DNA of 64,000 nt from Taeniopygia guttata (Eukaryota; Chordata; Aves; Passeriformes; Estrildidae), in contig NC_133026.1 of the NCBI RefSeq assembly GCF_048771995.1, forward strand, positions 101,773,001 to 101,837,000, in the 5' to 3' direction. Under the pieces are notes generated by a model. The model was not told where the DNA came from, made no database searches, and was given only the letters and a program-made list of their open reading frames with translations. This document shows, piece after piece, positions 22,935-36,129 of this stretch. The position numbers were made by a program, and so were the translations under genes. Numbering within the stretch: position 1 is the first letter of the stretch; the number at the start of each line of letters is the position of its first letter.

Positions 22935-23810
22935 ATTTCCAGCCCTTCCTCCTCCGAATCCAGCAAAGTGCCAAAGTGTTTGCCAAAGTAGGAAGAGCCC
23001 CTCTCGCCCCCCTCCAGTCCAGTGGGGCAGGCGAGGAGGGGGGAAGCCGGACTCCCGCACTTGGTGCCCCGCGGGCTGTTCTTCCCTCCTCGCCCTCTCT
23101 CCGCTCTTAAGGGCAGGGAAGAGGGTGCGAAGTGGCCGCCGGCCGCCCACTCGTCTGCCTTCCTCCGGCCGCGCCGCTGCCCCGGGGGCCGTGCGGGCGC
23201 CGCTCGCCTCCCCCGGTGCCCGGGGGGGCACCCTTAATCGCGGAGCCTCCTCGGCCGGCGCCGCCGGTAGTCCCGGCTCAGCTCGGCTCCCTGACTGACT
23301 CGCGGTCCCCCCGGCGGGCGGGCGGGCTGAAGGGAGCGGGGAAAGTCACGCCCAGCCGCCGGCGCCGCCGCTCTATCCCGCTAGAGGGCGAGGCGGCCGG
23401 GCCCGCCGCCGACAGCAGCTCCGGGCGGCTGCCGCCTGCGGGGGTGAGGCGCTCGGGTCTCTTCCCGTCCCGCTGCCCCGAGCGCCACTCGGCTGAGGAC
23501 GAGGTGGCTCCGTGTCGGGCAGGATGATGTCGAAAGTTCGCGGACAGCGCAGGGGGAGCAGAAAACGGAACCAAAAAAACCACAGAAATCTCTGCCAAGC
23601 GTTTCGGTAACTTTGCCGCGGGCCGGCCCCGGCCAGAGCCGCAGGCGCTGAAGTTGTGGCCGCCGCGGATCCCTGCCCCGCCGCAGCGGGGCCCCGCGGG
23701 AGTGAGCGCTCCGACTCCGGGTGAGCGGTCTCACCCCCGCCCCGCCGCTCTGCTCCGAGCACCGGGACAGGGAAGGGGAAGCGCAGGAGAGGGGGAGAGC
23801 GCCGGCTTTC
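22935..23810 (-). promoter_or_regulatory. PTPRM: PTPRM 5' leader and core promoter region (TATA-less, ATG-free)
   Basis: This is the GC-rich stretch directly upstream of the PTPRM start codon. No convincing TATA box is seen at a sensible distance, and GC boxes are frequent, as is typical of a CpG-island promoter with dispersed start sites. On the minus strand there is no ATG anywhere between 22935 and 23810, so whichever site is used within it, the 5'-UTR would carry no upstream start codon. The exact transcription start cannot be placed from sequence alone. Extra noncoding exons further right are possible. Confidence 0.6.
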
Positions 23811-24170
23811 CATAAGCGCTCCGGTTTGTTTGTACAGGCGGTCTGGAGCCTGTCGGACGAACTAGTTGGAGGCTACCGCTCAGCCTTCCACGGAAACCGC
23901 AAGCGTGAGAGCCCTGCCCGCCCGGCGAGCGGCTGATACCGAGAGGAAATTGAGATGTAAAAGGGTTCTCCGGGCTAGCGAGGAGCGACACTGTCGTGTA
24001 CATTAATTGCTTCGCATTGGCGTGCTGCTCATAAAACTTAATCTCCTTGCCTAGCCCTCGGTAAGAGCCACCCTTCGCCCCTCCGGAGCGTTTCGGGAAG
24101 GGATTCTGGAGAGCGCCCAGCCCGGCCCCCGGTTCAAGACACGGGCGCAGCTCTTAGTCTGCGAGTGAAG

Positions 24171-27100
24171 AATAACGTCAGGAATTAGCAGAGTTAGTGA
24201 GGGAGTGATGGAAATAAAATCACATTAAAATGGCAATTATCTCTCATCATTTGCAGCGTGTGACTTCTGGCATTTATCTCCGCGTCACGTATGAAATACA
24301 GCTGCATGACAGCCGTCTTTCCGCTGGGGCTCTGGCTCCTGGTGTCCGTAGCACTGCAAGGATGCGTTTGCTGGTTTTAAAACAGTTTTAAAACTAAAGT
24401 GGAGTTGTAGAGGTGGAAACATTTTTTGTTGGTTCTCGCTTTCAAATAAAGGGTTTCCTTTCAGTTGCAACTGTGGCCAAATTTAATGCCTTGTTTATTC
24501 CGTGTGGATTACTAAAACGATAAAACCATTTAGATAATGCTGGTTTTAAGAGCTTGAGCTCAGGTTCTAGGTTCTGATTTTTCTCCAGCACAGGTCCTCT
24601 GTATTCCATGCTGCTCTTCCATGTAGTTAGCCGGCTTCGCTGCCGCTTTCAATTGAACTCCAAACTCTACCCATCCCCCATACAGCCAGGCGAGCTCCAA
24701 CATATTTAGTGATTTAAGCGTATTCTGGACTGTTTTTACATACAACACATTAAGTCCGAGCTTAGGCACGTAGCTCGGTCATTTCCAGTGATCGCCCAAC
24801 CATGCTGTTTTCGGGACGCTGCTCTGTTATGTTTCAGGTAATGCATCTGCGATTTGCAGTCTTCGCGAAGGGACATGAACTTCGGGATGTGGGGCTACGG
24901 CAGCTGCCTCAAAAGTTAACGCGAGGGGGCAGAATAGCATTAATTGTTGTGTTTCCTGACGTCAGACTTCTTTTCAATAGCAAGTATTCTCTTAGTTTAT
25001 TGTTTGCCTAGAACTTCAATCTTCTCCCGCCCCCACAAAAAAGACGTTGCCTTAATTCCCCGAAGTCTTGTAAACCTATGGATGTCTTACAAGAAAAATC
25101 CAATTTTATTTTAAATTTTGATTATTTTTCATGGTTACATAATTGAGTTAATTTCTATTTTCTTTAACAGCTGCAGTTATAGCTTCCGAAAATTAGAAAG
25201 TATAGCTGGTCTAGAAAATGACCTTTGTAGCACGAAACTTTAAAAATCTCAAGAAGTGTCATACATAATTTAACTTGCAATGAAATAAACTTTAAAATTT
25301 GTCTTCTGGTAGGTCTGCCACTAAAAATCCAGAAATGAGCAGTTACACACACCAATGTTTATGCTAATGATGACCTCTCTCCGTTCTGAATGTCCAGATG
25401 CACATGAAATCATATCTCTGATCAGCCGTGCAGTGTGGTAAAGTATTGTGTTCAGACATATAACAGTAGCTCTCCACCCCGTCTTTGTTTTGGGGAATTG
25501 GAAAAATCCAAGCCTATATCTACAGCTATCTGATGTTAGTTTAGAGAAGGTGAGATAGAAAGTTGCTGAGTTCTGAGGATCACAGAAGAGCACTATAAGA
25601 GTGTTTTGTCACAGTCGCAGTGGGAGTGAGGCTAAAGTGCTTGACCTTCAAAGACACAGCTGGTCTGCTTTAATTACAGCAAATCTAAGAAATGGGTGAG
25701 CTCCAGGGAATTGCTAAACCAACAAGAACAATAGAAAACACAGGTCATGCGTGGCTGATCAGGAATTGTGAGCTGTGTTGCACTGTGTTCAGTACTGGAG
25801 CGTGCATGACAACTGTCCAGAAGCTGTACAAAAAGAACTGGAGAAAAAGAATCAGGAAAAGACTAGACAAAGCCCACAGGTTCGCTGGTGGTTTCCAAGA
25901 ATGCATTCAAGAAAGTTCATTAAAGGCTAAGCTGTGGCTGGAGAGGGGATTGGAAGCATCTGTGTGGGGAAAAAAAAAGTACTTTGCTGATTGTTTTTCA
26001 CTGACAAATAGACACTTTAGATACCTTGCATCTGTTCTTGAACTGGATCACCTCAAAGAAATACCTATTTACAGTTCCCTACATAGATATACATACTTCA
26101 GTTGAGGACCATAGGAGTTTCCAATTACCACAAATAAAATTATTCCTGTTGAAGGGATTCAAAGCATGAGACAGGAAAATATGTAGAATAAGGAGAAAAT
26201 CTGGAAATTGTTGTAACTCATTTGTAGATTTTAATGTACATCAATAGGAAATGCACATAACTGGCCTTCATTGCAAAGATTTTATTTTTAAATGTGAAAA
26301 TTTTCTACATCTCACTGAGGGAAAATTAAACAACCTGATGATAAATTATGAATAATTACACTGCTTATTACATAAACTTCACTGGCAGAGCTGCCCTCTC
26401 TTTGCTAATCATTCTCTTGCAGAATATTTACTCATATTCCAGATCTCTGAGCTACTTCTGGAAACTGATATTTGAAAATTTCAAACTGAAGAGAACTGTA
26501 TTACTGGTTGGAGAGGTCTGATGTCCAAATACTTATCATAATGTGGAAAAAGATCCGCTTGACCTATGTCAGGAAGAATCCTTTGGATAGGCATACATCT
26601 ACACTTAACAATTAGATATATAGATTGTGTTTATCTATTTAGCTGTTACCTTTAAGATGCTGGTGATATTTGCAGTGTTTTTTATTCTGTATCACCGGCA
26701 CAAGAAGTAAACATATCGTGAATTCTCTAAGACATCAAGGCCACCCTGCATAATCTGTAGCATGAAGTCACCCTTCCTATAATAATACAAAGCAGGAACA
26801 CTCTCTTGCTCATGTTACAGCAGAAATAGAAAAGCCAAGACTCATATTCAAATATTGGAGGAAGGCCCAAACGCCCTGCCTTTTTTTGACCTGTGACAAT
26901 GCTGATTAAGTGGCCAAGAATGTGGACTACACAGCTGTCACCTGATCATTTAGTTCAGTAGCAGATAACATCACTCTCACAGCTCAAAGCTATTTTTTGC
27001 ACTATCAAGTAGTTAGACAAGAGTGATTTTCACTAGCTCTCTCCATCTTGTTTTAAAGCTCAGACAGACAAGCTTCACAAATCTTTCAATAACACTGCTG

Positions 27101-28843
27101 TTTCAATATAATGAAAAAGTAATTTTCTTCCTGGGACAGGGGTACATTTTCTTAGTTAAGTACAGCTAGTGAGTGAAAGTATGATTTGCTTTGTTAGAAA
27201 AAAGACAGGCAATGATTCCAATTCTCCGATTTTATCAAAGCTACTTTTCTGCTCAGTGAAATTCCAGAGGCAATCCTTCCTCAGAAGAACTACTCAAAAA
27301 TAACATCATCTCTGTAGGTCAAGGAAAATGTGCCAAAATTTTCTTCTTTTTACATTTGGGGCTTTTTCTTAAATACAGAGCAGCTAATAGTCACTTATCT
27401 TTCGGTAGCTTTATCTTCTCACCCAGAATTTTACTGATGCTCTTTACCTTTTCACTGCTGATTTTTGTCTAAAGCTACAAAACGAAAAGTATGTGTGCTT
27501 ATCTATGTGCCAGGATTTACTGATTGCATTATACTCAATTATATTCTGTTTCATAATATTAACGTATCTGTATCTGTAGATGCTATAATGGTTTCATGGT
27601 TACTGAAGAGCTATTTCAGTTTAACTGTAACTCCTCCAGTGTTTATTCAAAAAAGCCTCCCTGTACCTTTTTTTGAGGGGTAGGGTGAGGTTCCAATTGT
27701 GTCCTTAAAAGATCACATCTACTCCATATCTTGTCTTTCCCTTCCTCCAAGGAACCACAAAGAACTGCTTGGAATCTAAGGTCAATCGAAAACAATCTAA
27801 GCAGCTGCAAAAGTTGCTGCACACAAAATGTTCCATCTTCAGCAGAGGCTTATTATATTTCCTGCTTATTGCTGCTGGGGTGTGCTGGCATTAGAACTGA
27901 TCCCTTCTTATTCATTTGGCATTGAGATGCATTTATCACAACTGTGACTGCTCCCTATCAGATATTGCCATGTTTAATATGACTGCATCCTTTTTCCTTT
28001 CTTTTTTTTTTTTTTTATTGCTAATTATTTATGCAAGCAACAATAATTATAAATTTTGTGTGGATAGTCACAAAAATACCCACTTATTGGTGGATCTTGC
28101 CTTATTCACTTGATCACTCTGAAATTTTGTGGTAATTAAAACCAAAGTCTTCTTTGTTTCCAGCTGCTAATATCCAATGTTTTTTATAATAGCTAAGGAA
28201 ATTTTACATGGCCACTACTGGCTTTGATATTAAACTGTAGTTGGAGCTTGAGAGAGAAAACACGTCCAGTTCTTTGAGAAGTATTTAAAACATTAGAGAG
28301 TAGCAATCTTTAATCAGAAAATGTTGAAATAGAAGTGAGAAAAAGGTCTGAAGTGTCCAAGTAAAACCATGGGGGAACTTTAGGATCTGAGTGTCAGGAA
28401 GGAAGCAAAGAGCAACAGAACACACTGTACAGAGATGGTTACTGCTAGTTCAAGCAAAAAAAAAATTAACTGGGTTGTAGAAGAATATCTGTTTCATAAT
28501 TGTTATAATAAGATAGATAAGAGAGGGTGTAGTCTAGGCAGGTAGAAGTTTGTAAACTCGTAACATTTTAATGCCATAATCCAAATTGTCTCCTTCTACT
28601 ACTCGTGTGATTTGTACAGACAAGGAAGAACATGCACCTCATACCACATTGTGTTTGATGTATTTCTATGTCTGCAAGCCAAATTGTGTCTCACCTTCTG
28701 AATGTCAGCATTTTATTTAAAAACTATTGTGTTTAAATATCTACAAAACCTTAAAAACCGTTGTGGCTTTTAACTCTACTTTTAGAAATATATCTGCCTG
28801 CATAGTATATGTGAGAAGCAGGCCTACTCAAATTTGAGCTTTC
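24171..28843. other. PTPRM 5' flank, no recognised gene
   Basis: Unique-looking DNA. The segment at about 24170-24330 (with ATTAAAATGGCAATTATC) has the look of a conserved regulatory element, but no comparison is possible here. An ATG-started frame of 137 codons (25692-26105, plus strand, good Kozak context) matches no family I know and is within chance expectation for this much sequence. A run of 15 T lies at 28002-28016. Confidence 0.5.
24957..24964. promoter_or_regulatory. Consensus cAMP-response element (TGACGTCA)
   Basis: Perfect palindromic CREB/ATF site about 2 kb upstream of the PTPRM start codon, just outside the CpG island. Only the motif is seen; use is inferred and unproven. Confidence 0.35.
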
Positions 28844-29134
28844 TGTTAGGGAACAGGAAGGGTCAGCTGCTCCCTAAGGGATGAGGAGCCAGGTCCACTG
28901 CAATAAAACGGGTCCAAGATAAAGCCCAGCATAAACCCACACACTGAGTCCTGGGTCATCAGGGTCCGTGACCAGCCCTATTGAGACCACTGCTTCTACA
29001 CCATAGCTCCAGCAGAATCTGAAGGCCCCAGAGGGAGCTGAAGTGATGCTTCTGGGACAAATGGGAGAAGGGTGTGGGTGAGTATTCCAAGTGAGGTTGA
29101 TCAGAATCATTACTGCACTCAAAATTGTCTCACA
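28844..29134. mobile_element. Candidate solo LTR (291 bp) with 4-bp target duplication
   Basis: A GC-richer block in AT-rich DNA begins TGTTAGGG and ends GTCTCACA, giving imperfect inverted ends (TGTTAG / TGTGAG) with the TG...CA of retroviral LTRs. It is bordered on both sides by TTTC (28840-28843 and 29135-29138), a 4-bp duplication as made by gammaretrovirus-like integrases. AATAAA at about 28902 on the plus strand is too near the start to fix the orientation. It is unrelated to the LTRs at 16 and 19 kb. An 88-codon minus-strand frame across it is probably incidental. The family is not recognised. Confidence 0.5.
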
Positions 29135-32100
29135 TTTCACCTTTGCATCTTCAAATGTATTACATGGTTTTTAATGATTGTTCTAGCTTCTGATACCTTG
29201 TAAAGAAGTGTCTCCACTGTTTTTCTTTTACTACTTGTTCTTAGCTTCTCCCAAAATGTACATGTCCTTAGCTGTGTCTCTGTCCTCATTATTAGAAGGT
29301 ACATACAGGAGGTGAGGGCAAAGTAGTCCAAGTGTGAAGCACTGTTAAACAAACACCTACCAAGAGTATACAACCTTCAGATTTGTGTGAGGTTGAATAG
29401 GATTGGTCAGGAAAGAAGCAGAAACACAATTGATTAAATGCAAATACTTGCAAATATTCATATATTCAGTCTTCAAAGTCTGTACAAATACCGACTGTAA
29501 TATCATCTTTGTCACTCGTTGCTTTGATCTTGTCAGTCATCTGGGTTAACATCCTTTTCTATTACAAATTTAGGCTTAATTTCATTGTCTTTAAAGTTCC
29601 ATACTGTTCCACCTCTCCCTACTCATTTGAACTTCAAGTTGCTATTCTTTCTATTCAGCGCTTCTATAATCAACCGTGTCAAAGAGTGAAACCAGAAGAA
29701 TTGAAATTTAGATGAGCACTGTGAAGTAAGCTAACTTCTCCGTCTTCCAAGACAGAGTAATTGTTCCAAAATAAATTAGTGCTTATTACATAATAGAAGG
29801 AACACACACTGAGTTTTACCAGCACAGCTATATAATTTTATTTTTTCTGCTAAAAATATTCTAGTCTATCCCTCTCCATAGATAAACCATTTTCTAGAGG
29901 GGGTTTCTCTGCAGGCTTCTGTCAGATGGAACACTCCCTTTAGGAGTAATCCCTAGGAATGCTTGGCAAAAGTTTGGGTTTCAGATGTCCTCATAAAAGG
30001 CAAAGAACTGAAACAGACAACTGAAATAGTAATGTCTGATGCCATCAGTGCTAATATTGACTGATCATATCTGCGAGGGCCCTTCAGATGGTTTTTCCAG
30101 TTGGGAAAACATATTTCTGACATCTTGGGTGCATTCCACCAAAAATGCACAGAAGCAAAAGTCAACTGAAAAGCCACATTCAGTATAAGGTTAGTGTTCT
30201 TTCTGCCTGTGAACTGCTCTCGACTTTGTTCACTCATATGTGTTTTTCTCATTTTTCTTCCATAGCTCTAAATTAGCATCAGATAATAGGATCTGTGCCT
30301 TGGCATAAGATTAAGTTTTCCCAAAAGTTCATTTACAGCTAATTAAGAGTTTGTGAAACAGAAGTGAAATATGCAGCCTCTTTGGTTCTATTTGAGGGTC
30401 TTAAAAACAGTGATTGATGGATGGAATTATCATTCCTTCAGCTCTTTATTACTAACTCTGATGTAGCAATGTAACATTCATGTTGTCAGCAGCACCTCCA
30501 GACAACTTCCTGCTATTACTTTGATGCAATTGTCATATGAGATGCATGAGACATTAATAAATTGGATCCTGTTGGAGCAGGAAGTGAAGATTCTTTTTAT
30601 TCCTACAGTTGTAGTTGTGTGGAAGGGATGTGAACTTTATATCTTGTATCTCAAAAAAAAAAAAAAAAATCCTGTGAAGTTCACTTTAACAACAATTTAT
30701 ACTCCTGCAAAACACTGCAATACCATCTCATCAGAGGCAATTCTAAGCAGGCAGGCCCAGTAGTCAGTGATGAAGAATCCATCAGAGGCAGGATATGAGC
30801 ATAGGTGTAAATACATCCTCTCACACCACCACCTGTGCTGAATGCAGGTTTTTAACCCTAATATGTTAAAAAGTGTTGAGAAGTAAATTATATGTTATAA
30901 TGACGGCTTCTCTAAATTACACAGTTTGTCTTAGTCATTTGTAGAATTTAGTTCATATTTGTAAGTATTTGAATGATTTCTTTTAATAGTGATAGTGTAA
31001 CAGGAGAGTTACTAAAAAGTTGGAAGGTTCACATGTAAAATCTATTGTTATTTAGTAATTTATTCTTATTCTTTATTTTCCTTTTTTTAATATCTGCTTT
31101 TTTAGAAAGGGGAGGAATATATTTTGAAGTACTTATGATTGAATTCTTGTTGGTGTTTGCTTGTGCAGAATGATGAAGAGGCGTGAAAGTTAAATGTGCT
31201 TCATACCATCATTTTTTCCTCTTGATTGCTTTCATACCAACAGTAGATGTCCATTGAAGGGACACAAATATTTCCCTTTAGCAAGTCATTCCACTGAAAA
31301 TAATGGAAGTTTATTTAAATAGTGTAGCTGTGAGGAGACAAAGTGGGGAGTAAACACAGGAGAGAATAAGAGCAGAAATGTGGTCAGACAAAGAATGACT
31401 TTATTTATATGCAGTGAATTTTTTTAACATTTTACACATAATAAAATTAGTAGCAAATCAACTACCCATTGATTTGTCTAAAGCATTGGGAATGATAATT
31501 TGAAATTTGTTGTGGCCATGGATGCTATTGATTCTTCTTCTTCGTGCACTATTGTGCTAAAAATCAATTACTTAATATTTTACATTATACTGGTAAATTA
31601 TTTTATTAAGTCTAGATTAAGAATTATGATGGATATAAGTGTATGTGCTAAAACATAATGATGAAATGGATTCTTCTCACAAGTTTAAATAACCATTCTG
31701 ATGAGAAGAATGATTGCCAAAATTAAAGCATGATAAATAAGACTCAGGAAGGCTTTGCAGATGTGGCGAATCATTACATATTACTTTGTTTTTCAAAATG
31801 AGTGTTGATCCTGCTGTTGCTTATTGTGCAGAACTTACATTAAATTATATGGAATTATATGCACAGGAAAGCTGCATTGTAGAAGATCTGGGGGTTTATT
31901 ACCCTTACACCTCTACTAATGGGAATTACAGGTGTGGTTTGGGGCAAAACCACTACCCTTATGAAAAAAGTCTAGCTACATATGAAGGACTTACAGTTCT
32001 CAAAAAGGCGAATCTCTGTCAAGTAAGAAAATGTTGTCTCTCCCTTCTCCCTTGCAGTGATCAGATGTGAGCATTACTGAGGAAATTTTTTTTCATGTTG

Positions 32101-35100
32101 AGGAACCAATCAGAAAGATTCTAAATCAGGGGAAACTTTTCATCAAAAATCCTTATTTTGTTTACAATACAAACAAAAAAAATATTAAAAGAATACTACT
32201 AAAGATCAGGCACCAAAAATTTTTAAGACACCTGGATTAAAACAATTCTGTAACATCAGGGCTATACCTCTGCCAGATTCAAAGATTCAGGTGAAAACAA
32301 TGAATTGACAAAGCTCTTCCGAATATAATTTAATGAATTAAGTATAATAACCTTTGTGGTCAGAAGCATTGCAAATACAACGTAAGAGTTTCCTAGATTA
32401 GAGTTCCTTCTTTCTGCTTTGAAATAATCCATATTATTAAGGGAAGTAACTGCTTCTGTTACTGGAAATAACAGCTTAACATCTCTGAAATGCTTCAAAA
32501 CCAGGGATGCACAGCTTATGAAACAGAGTGACTGGGGAAAAAAAGAATAAATCCAATTATTTTTATTTTCATGATTACACTAGTAGAAGGACAAGCCTAT
32601 GCCTGATTTGTCTGCTTTAATGTTTTCACCAGTAGTGCTGCTCCTATTTGAACAGCAGTCCTGCTCCCAGTGAAGCCAGTAGCAGCAGTGCAGCTCCCTC
32701 AGCACTCAGGCTGCACTTCAGGATGCTAAGCACCCTGCTATCCTTGTCACAGCTCCCTGTTGTCCATGTTAATTTTGATATGTAGCCGTGCCAAATGAGG
32801 CAAAGATGATGGTGAAATGCCAGTGAGGCCTGTTTGTTCTCTTCATACAGAGAACACTAAAAGCTCCTGAGCCCTGCCAGTTCCCCATCGTGACTCACAG
32901 GAGCTGCTGCATTTTGGTGACTGAGGAACTGCCTGAAGTAGGTAACCAGCATGCAGTGCTTGTACAATGTCAGCATGAAAATATGGAGCACTAGGCATGG
33001 CTCTGTCCTAGGGCCATTCCCCAAACCATGGACATCTTGTTTGACAAAGAGCAGGTCATCTTCCTGGTAGGACTGACGCAGCTGGTGGCTTTGCATAATG
33101 ATACAAAGACAGCCTGTGTAAACGTGGAACCAAAGAGGATGTCTGGGGAGACTTGGATACATGTAGAGTGGGCAGTATTCCTGCTATGGATTATGTTTTC
33201 TGTTAGCTGAAATTATCTGGAAACTTTTTGCATTATTTTGTCACCGGTTTGGGGAATGACAGTCTGAAATTTGTTATGAGGTTATTCAGCATAGGTGGTC
33301 TTTACAGTGCATTTAGCCTTAAGGGTGTGTCTGAAGATGCTCTTACAAGATAGCACAGAGGTAGATGTTAAAGACACCAAAAGGAAATAGCCTATTTTGT
33401 TCGTGCCTTTTTCTATGTCCAGTTTTGAACGTCGTGTGTTTGGCTCCGCTAACAGTCACTAAGTGCACCGGTAAAATAATAAATTTTAATTGGAAATTAA
33501 GCCTGACAGGAGTTGGGACGCAATGAAATTGTGAAGATGAATGACTTACTAAATTACTCAAACTGCCATGGCATGTCAATAATTCTGCTGATATTAAAAA
33601 TAACGATTGTACAAGAAGGCAAGGTAAACAATATCACATATTTATAACCCTCATAGTGCCTGGCACGATTAAGTGAGAAAGCTGTCAGTCTGCGCATCAC
33701 AAAAAAAGAAAAAACCAAGAATTACATATTATTTTTCCTCTCAAAACTTAGGAGTATTTTTGCCCACTTACAGGCACTTGCTTTCTTCAAAATTAGTGCT
33801 TAAATCTTCAGTCATCATAAGTTATGTTTTGATCTACCATTTTGACATAAATGTGCTGCAGCTTCTTTAATCTGTTGCAGCTCACTTGGCCACAAGACTT
33901 TCTTCACTAATAACAGAGCACCAGCTGTATTAGCTGCATCTGTCTTAGATAAATGTAAGTGAAAATGTTTCTTGTAGTCACTGAACATTTTAGGTTTTAC
34001 TGAGAAGCAAACATTTTTGGGCTGCTCCTGATGCCTTTGAGAACAGCTTTTGTTTTTTGTTGGTTTTTTTTTTTTTTTTAATTCTCCTCTGTGATTCAGT
34101 TTCAAAGCAGAGACTTCAGGAGAAACAAAAGTCGGGGAAGGAAAGGAGTGGAAGAGTAGCAAAGAAAGAAAGGAAAGGTGCCGTTAAGAAAAACTTCAGC
34201 TTGTAACATAAGCACTAATGAAGTGGGATGCCATGAAAGGATGAAGGAATTTGAGACCCAGAATAAAGGGACTCAGAAAGAGATAAAACAATTGTGATTG
34301 ACACAGAAAGGTGGAACTTACCAGTAGCTAACACAAAAAAGACATTTGGAATAAGAACAGTCTGCTTATACCTCTTGGTTCTTGCTGTCCAGCCCATTTG
34401 AGAAATATTAGTGGAGAAGGGCAGTCTACAAGACACAATGGAAGGTGTAGAGGGCTTTCATTATGTATATGCATGTAATGTGATTGTTGACCTCAATTGA
34501 TGACACCTTTTTGAATTCACTGAGTTCTTCAGGTGAGACAAATCAGAAAATATATCAGTGGCATTATTTTCATTCTGTGCAGAATGAAAAAAAATATCAG
34601 TGCTTTCATGTGTAAGTATGTGTAGTACTTGTTTTATAGTGAATTACAGTCTATAAAATGCAAGCTATTTCAAAAACTTCCAGTAATTAATGTTATGGAT
34701 ATTACTCATACATAAATAAAAGAGTTTGCAGAAGACTGATTCAACATTAAAAGTGAAGTTTTAATGCATAGAGCATTAGAATGTTTTCAAATGCTTCAAA
34801 TTGTGGGAAAATGGGGGTTTTTTCAGAAGTTACAATAAAGTGACTAGTAGCTTTATCAATTTAAGAAGTCTTCTTTGTGCTATTTACTGAGGTATTCTTG
34901 GAGTTTGTGTTATGTCATCCTCAGTAGCTGATTTGTTTGAAAAAGACATTTAATGCTTCTTGAGGCAAAAATATAAGTTTTAAGAAACACTAGTTCTGAC
35001 CAATATTTTACTTGACACAGGACTTCTGGTTCTGAGAGACTGGTGTGAGTGGTGATGTTTTCATGATCACTGAACAGAGAGAGGTGAATGTGGTACTGTG

Positions 35101-36129
35101 TAGAAGAGAGTAGGACATTGTTGCATAAGGAGATCCAGGAAGGAAAGAGGCAACTTGCCAGTCCCAATTACAAATAACAAATCCCCCAATTTAGAGGAGA
35201 GATCAGTTCAAATCAGGAGGAAGACCCAAAGCATCCATGGGTTTCAGAGCATCTCATAAGGTAAACTCAAAAGCATTTATTTTCTCAACTTAAATTCCAG
35301 ATATTTCTGACACATGGAATTTGAAGGGTATAAATTTGGTCTGCAAATCACTCAGTGCATGACTGGAGGGCTTGGGAATGTGCAGATGCTGCAGTAAAGA
35401 AGACTGGAAGACTATCACTTTTTTAATTAGAAAAAGAGAATGCTAGACTGCTAGACAAAAAAAAAAAATCTTTAGTTCAACAGTGTTAGTTTCAAACTAG
35501 GAGACTGAGAAACTCTAAGAGGGCTCAAAGCAGAGGCAATTTGCCTGAAAGCATGTGAAAGTGAACAGATTACTCTATTTGCACCAGTTTAACAAAAAAA
35601 TGAGGTTAATTTTTAACTGGATAACTTTCCCCATAATCCAGTCTAGGAGTATGTGTTTATGTACAGCTACAGAAAGCAAGCATATTTAAATGGGAATAAT
35701 TAAAATAGCTATTTGTATACATGACCTGCACAGACACTCTTGCCAAGATCATTTGCTCTGAAGATTATATTCCTGCTGTTTGAATGAAGATCTGATTTCA
35801 TTTAGACAAACCTTTCACTGCTTTTTAATAACAGATGAGAGACAATGCTACACATTAACTGTATGGCTAAAATGTCACACATGCTGAACAGAAATCATTG
35901 TCAAAGCAAATGAGCATTTGGATGATACAATGATAAGAATAATGTAATTAAATTCATTTTCATACCACTGATTTTATCGCCCCATTTTCACACTGTTCCT
36001 TCTAGCCATATGCTTTGTTTCCATCCAAATCTGCTCATTAGGGAAGAGTGACTAACATTTGTTCCAGACAATGCCGAAATCAGGTCCTGGGCTTGTTGGA
36101 ATAAGGTTTAATTCATTTGAAGAAATAGT
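29135..36129. other. Intergenic DNA, no recognised gene
   Basis: AT-rich. It contains a 17-A tract (30653-30669), a 16-T tract (34064-34079) and a mildly GC-richer patch at about 32640-33180. Short open frames on both strands of that patch (up to 101 codons) match nothing I recognise. Confidence 0.55.

Larger units (their letters stand above)
22083..24170. promoter_or_regulatory. CpG island over PTPRM exon 1
   Basis: CpG dinucleotides and GC content rise abruptly near 22083 and fall off near 24170, against AT-rich DNA on both sides. The island contains PTPRM exon 1, its leader and the start of intron 1. Several long open frames on both strands here (up to about 230 codons) are by-products of scarce stop codons in GC-rich DNA and are not annotated as genes. 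A poly(A) tract interrupts the intronic side at 22710. Divergent transcription to the right is possible, but nothing in the sequence proves it. Confidence 0.85.

Noticed and set aside
22695-23231. Minus-strand 178-codon frame read as a complete protein
   Set aside because: It has no ATG before the one at 22934, and downstream it runs through a strong splice donor into the poly(A)/poly(U) tract. Only 22862-22934 is real coding sequence.
28874-29140. 88-codon minus-strand frame as a gene
   Set aside because: It coincides almost exactly with the candidate solo LTR and has no domain; the LTR explanation fits the borders better.
32857-33210. Overlapping short frames on both strands suggesting an exon or processed pseudogene
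   Set aside because: No family recognised, no splice-site pair or poly(A) tail, and both strands are equally open; probably chance.
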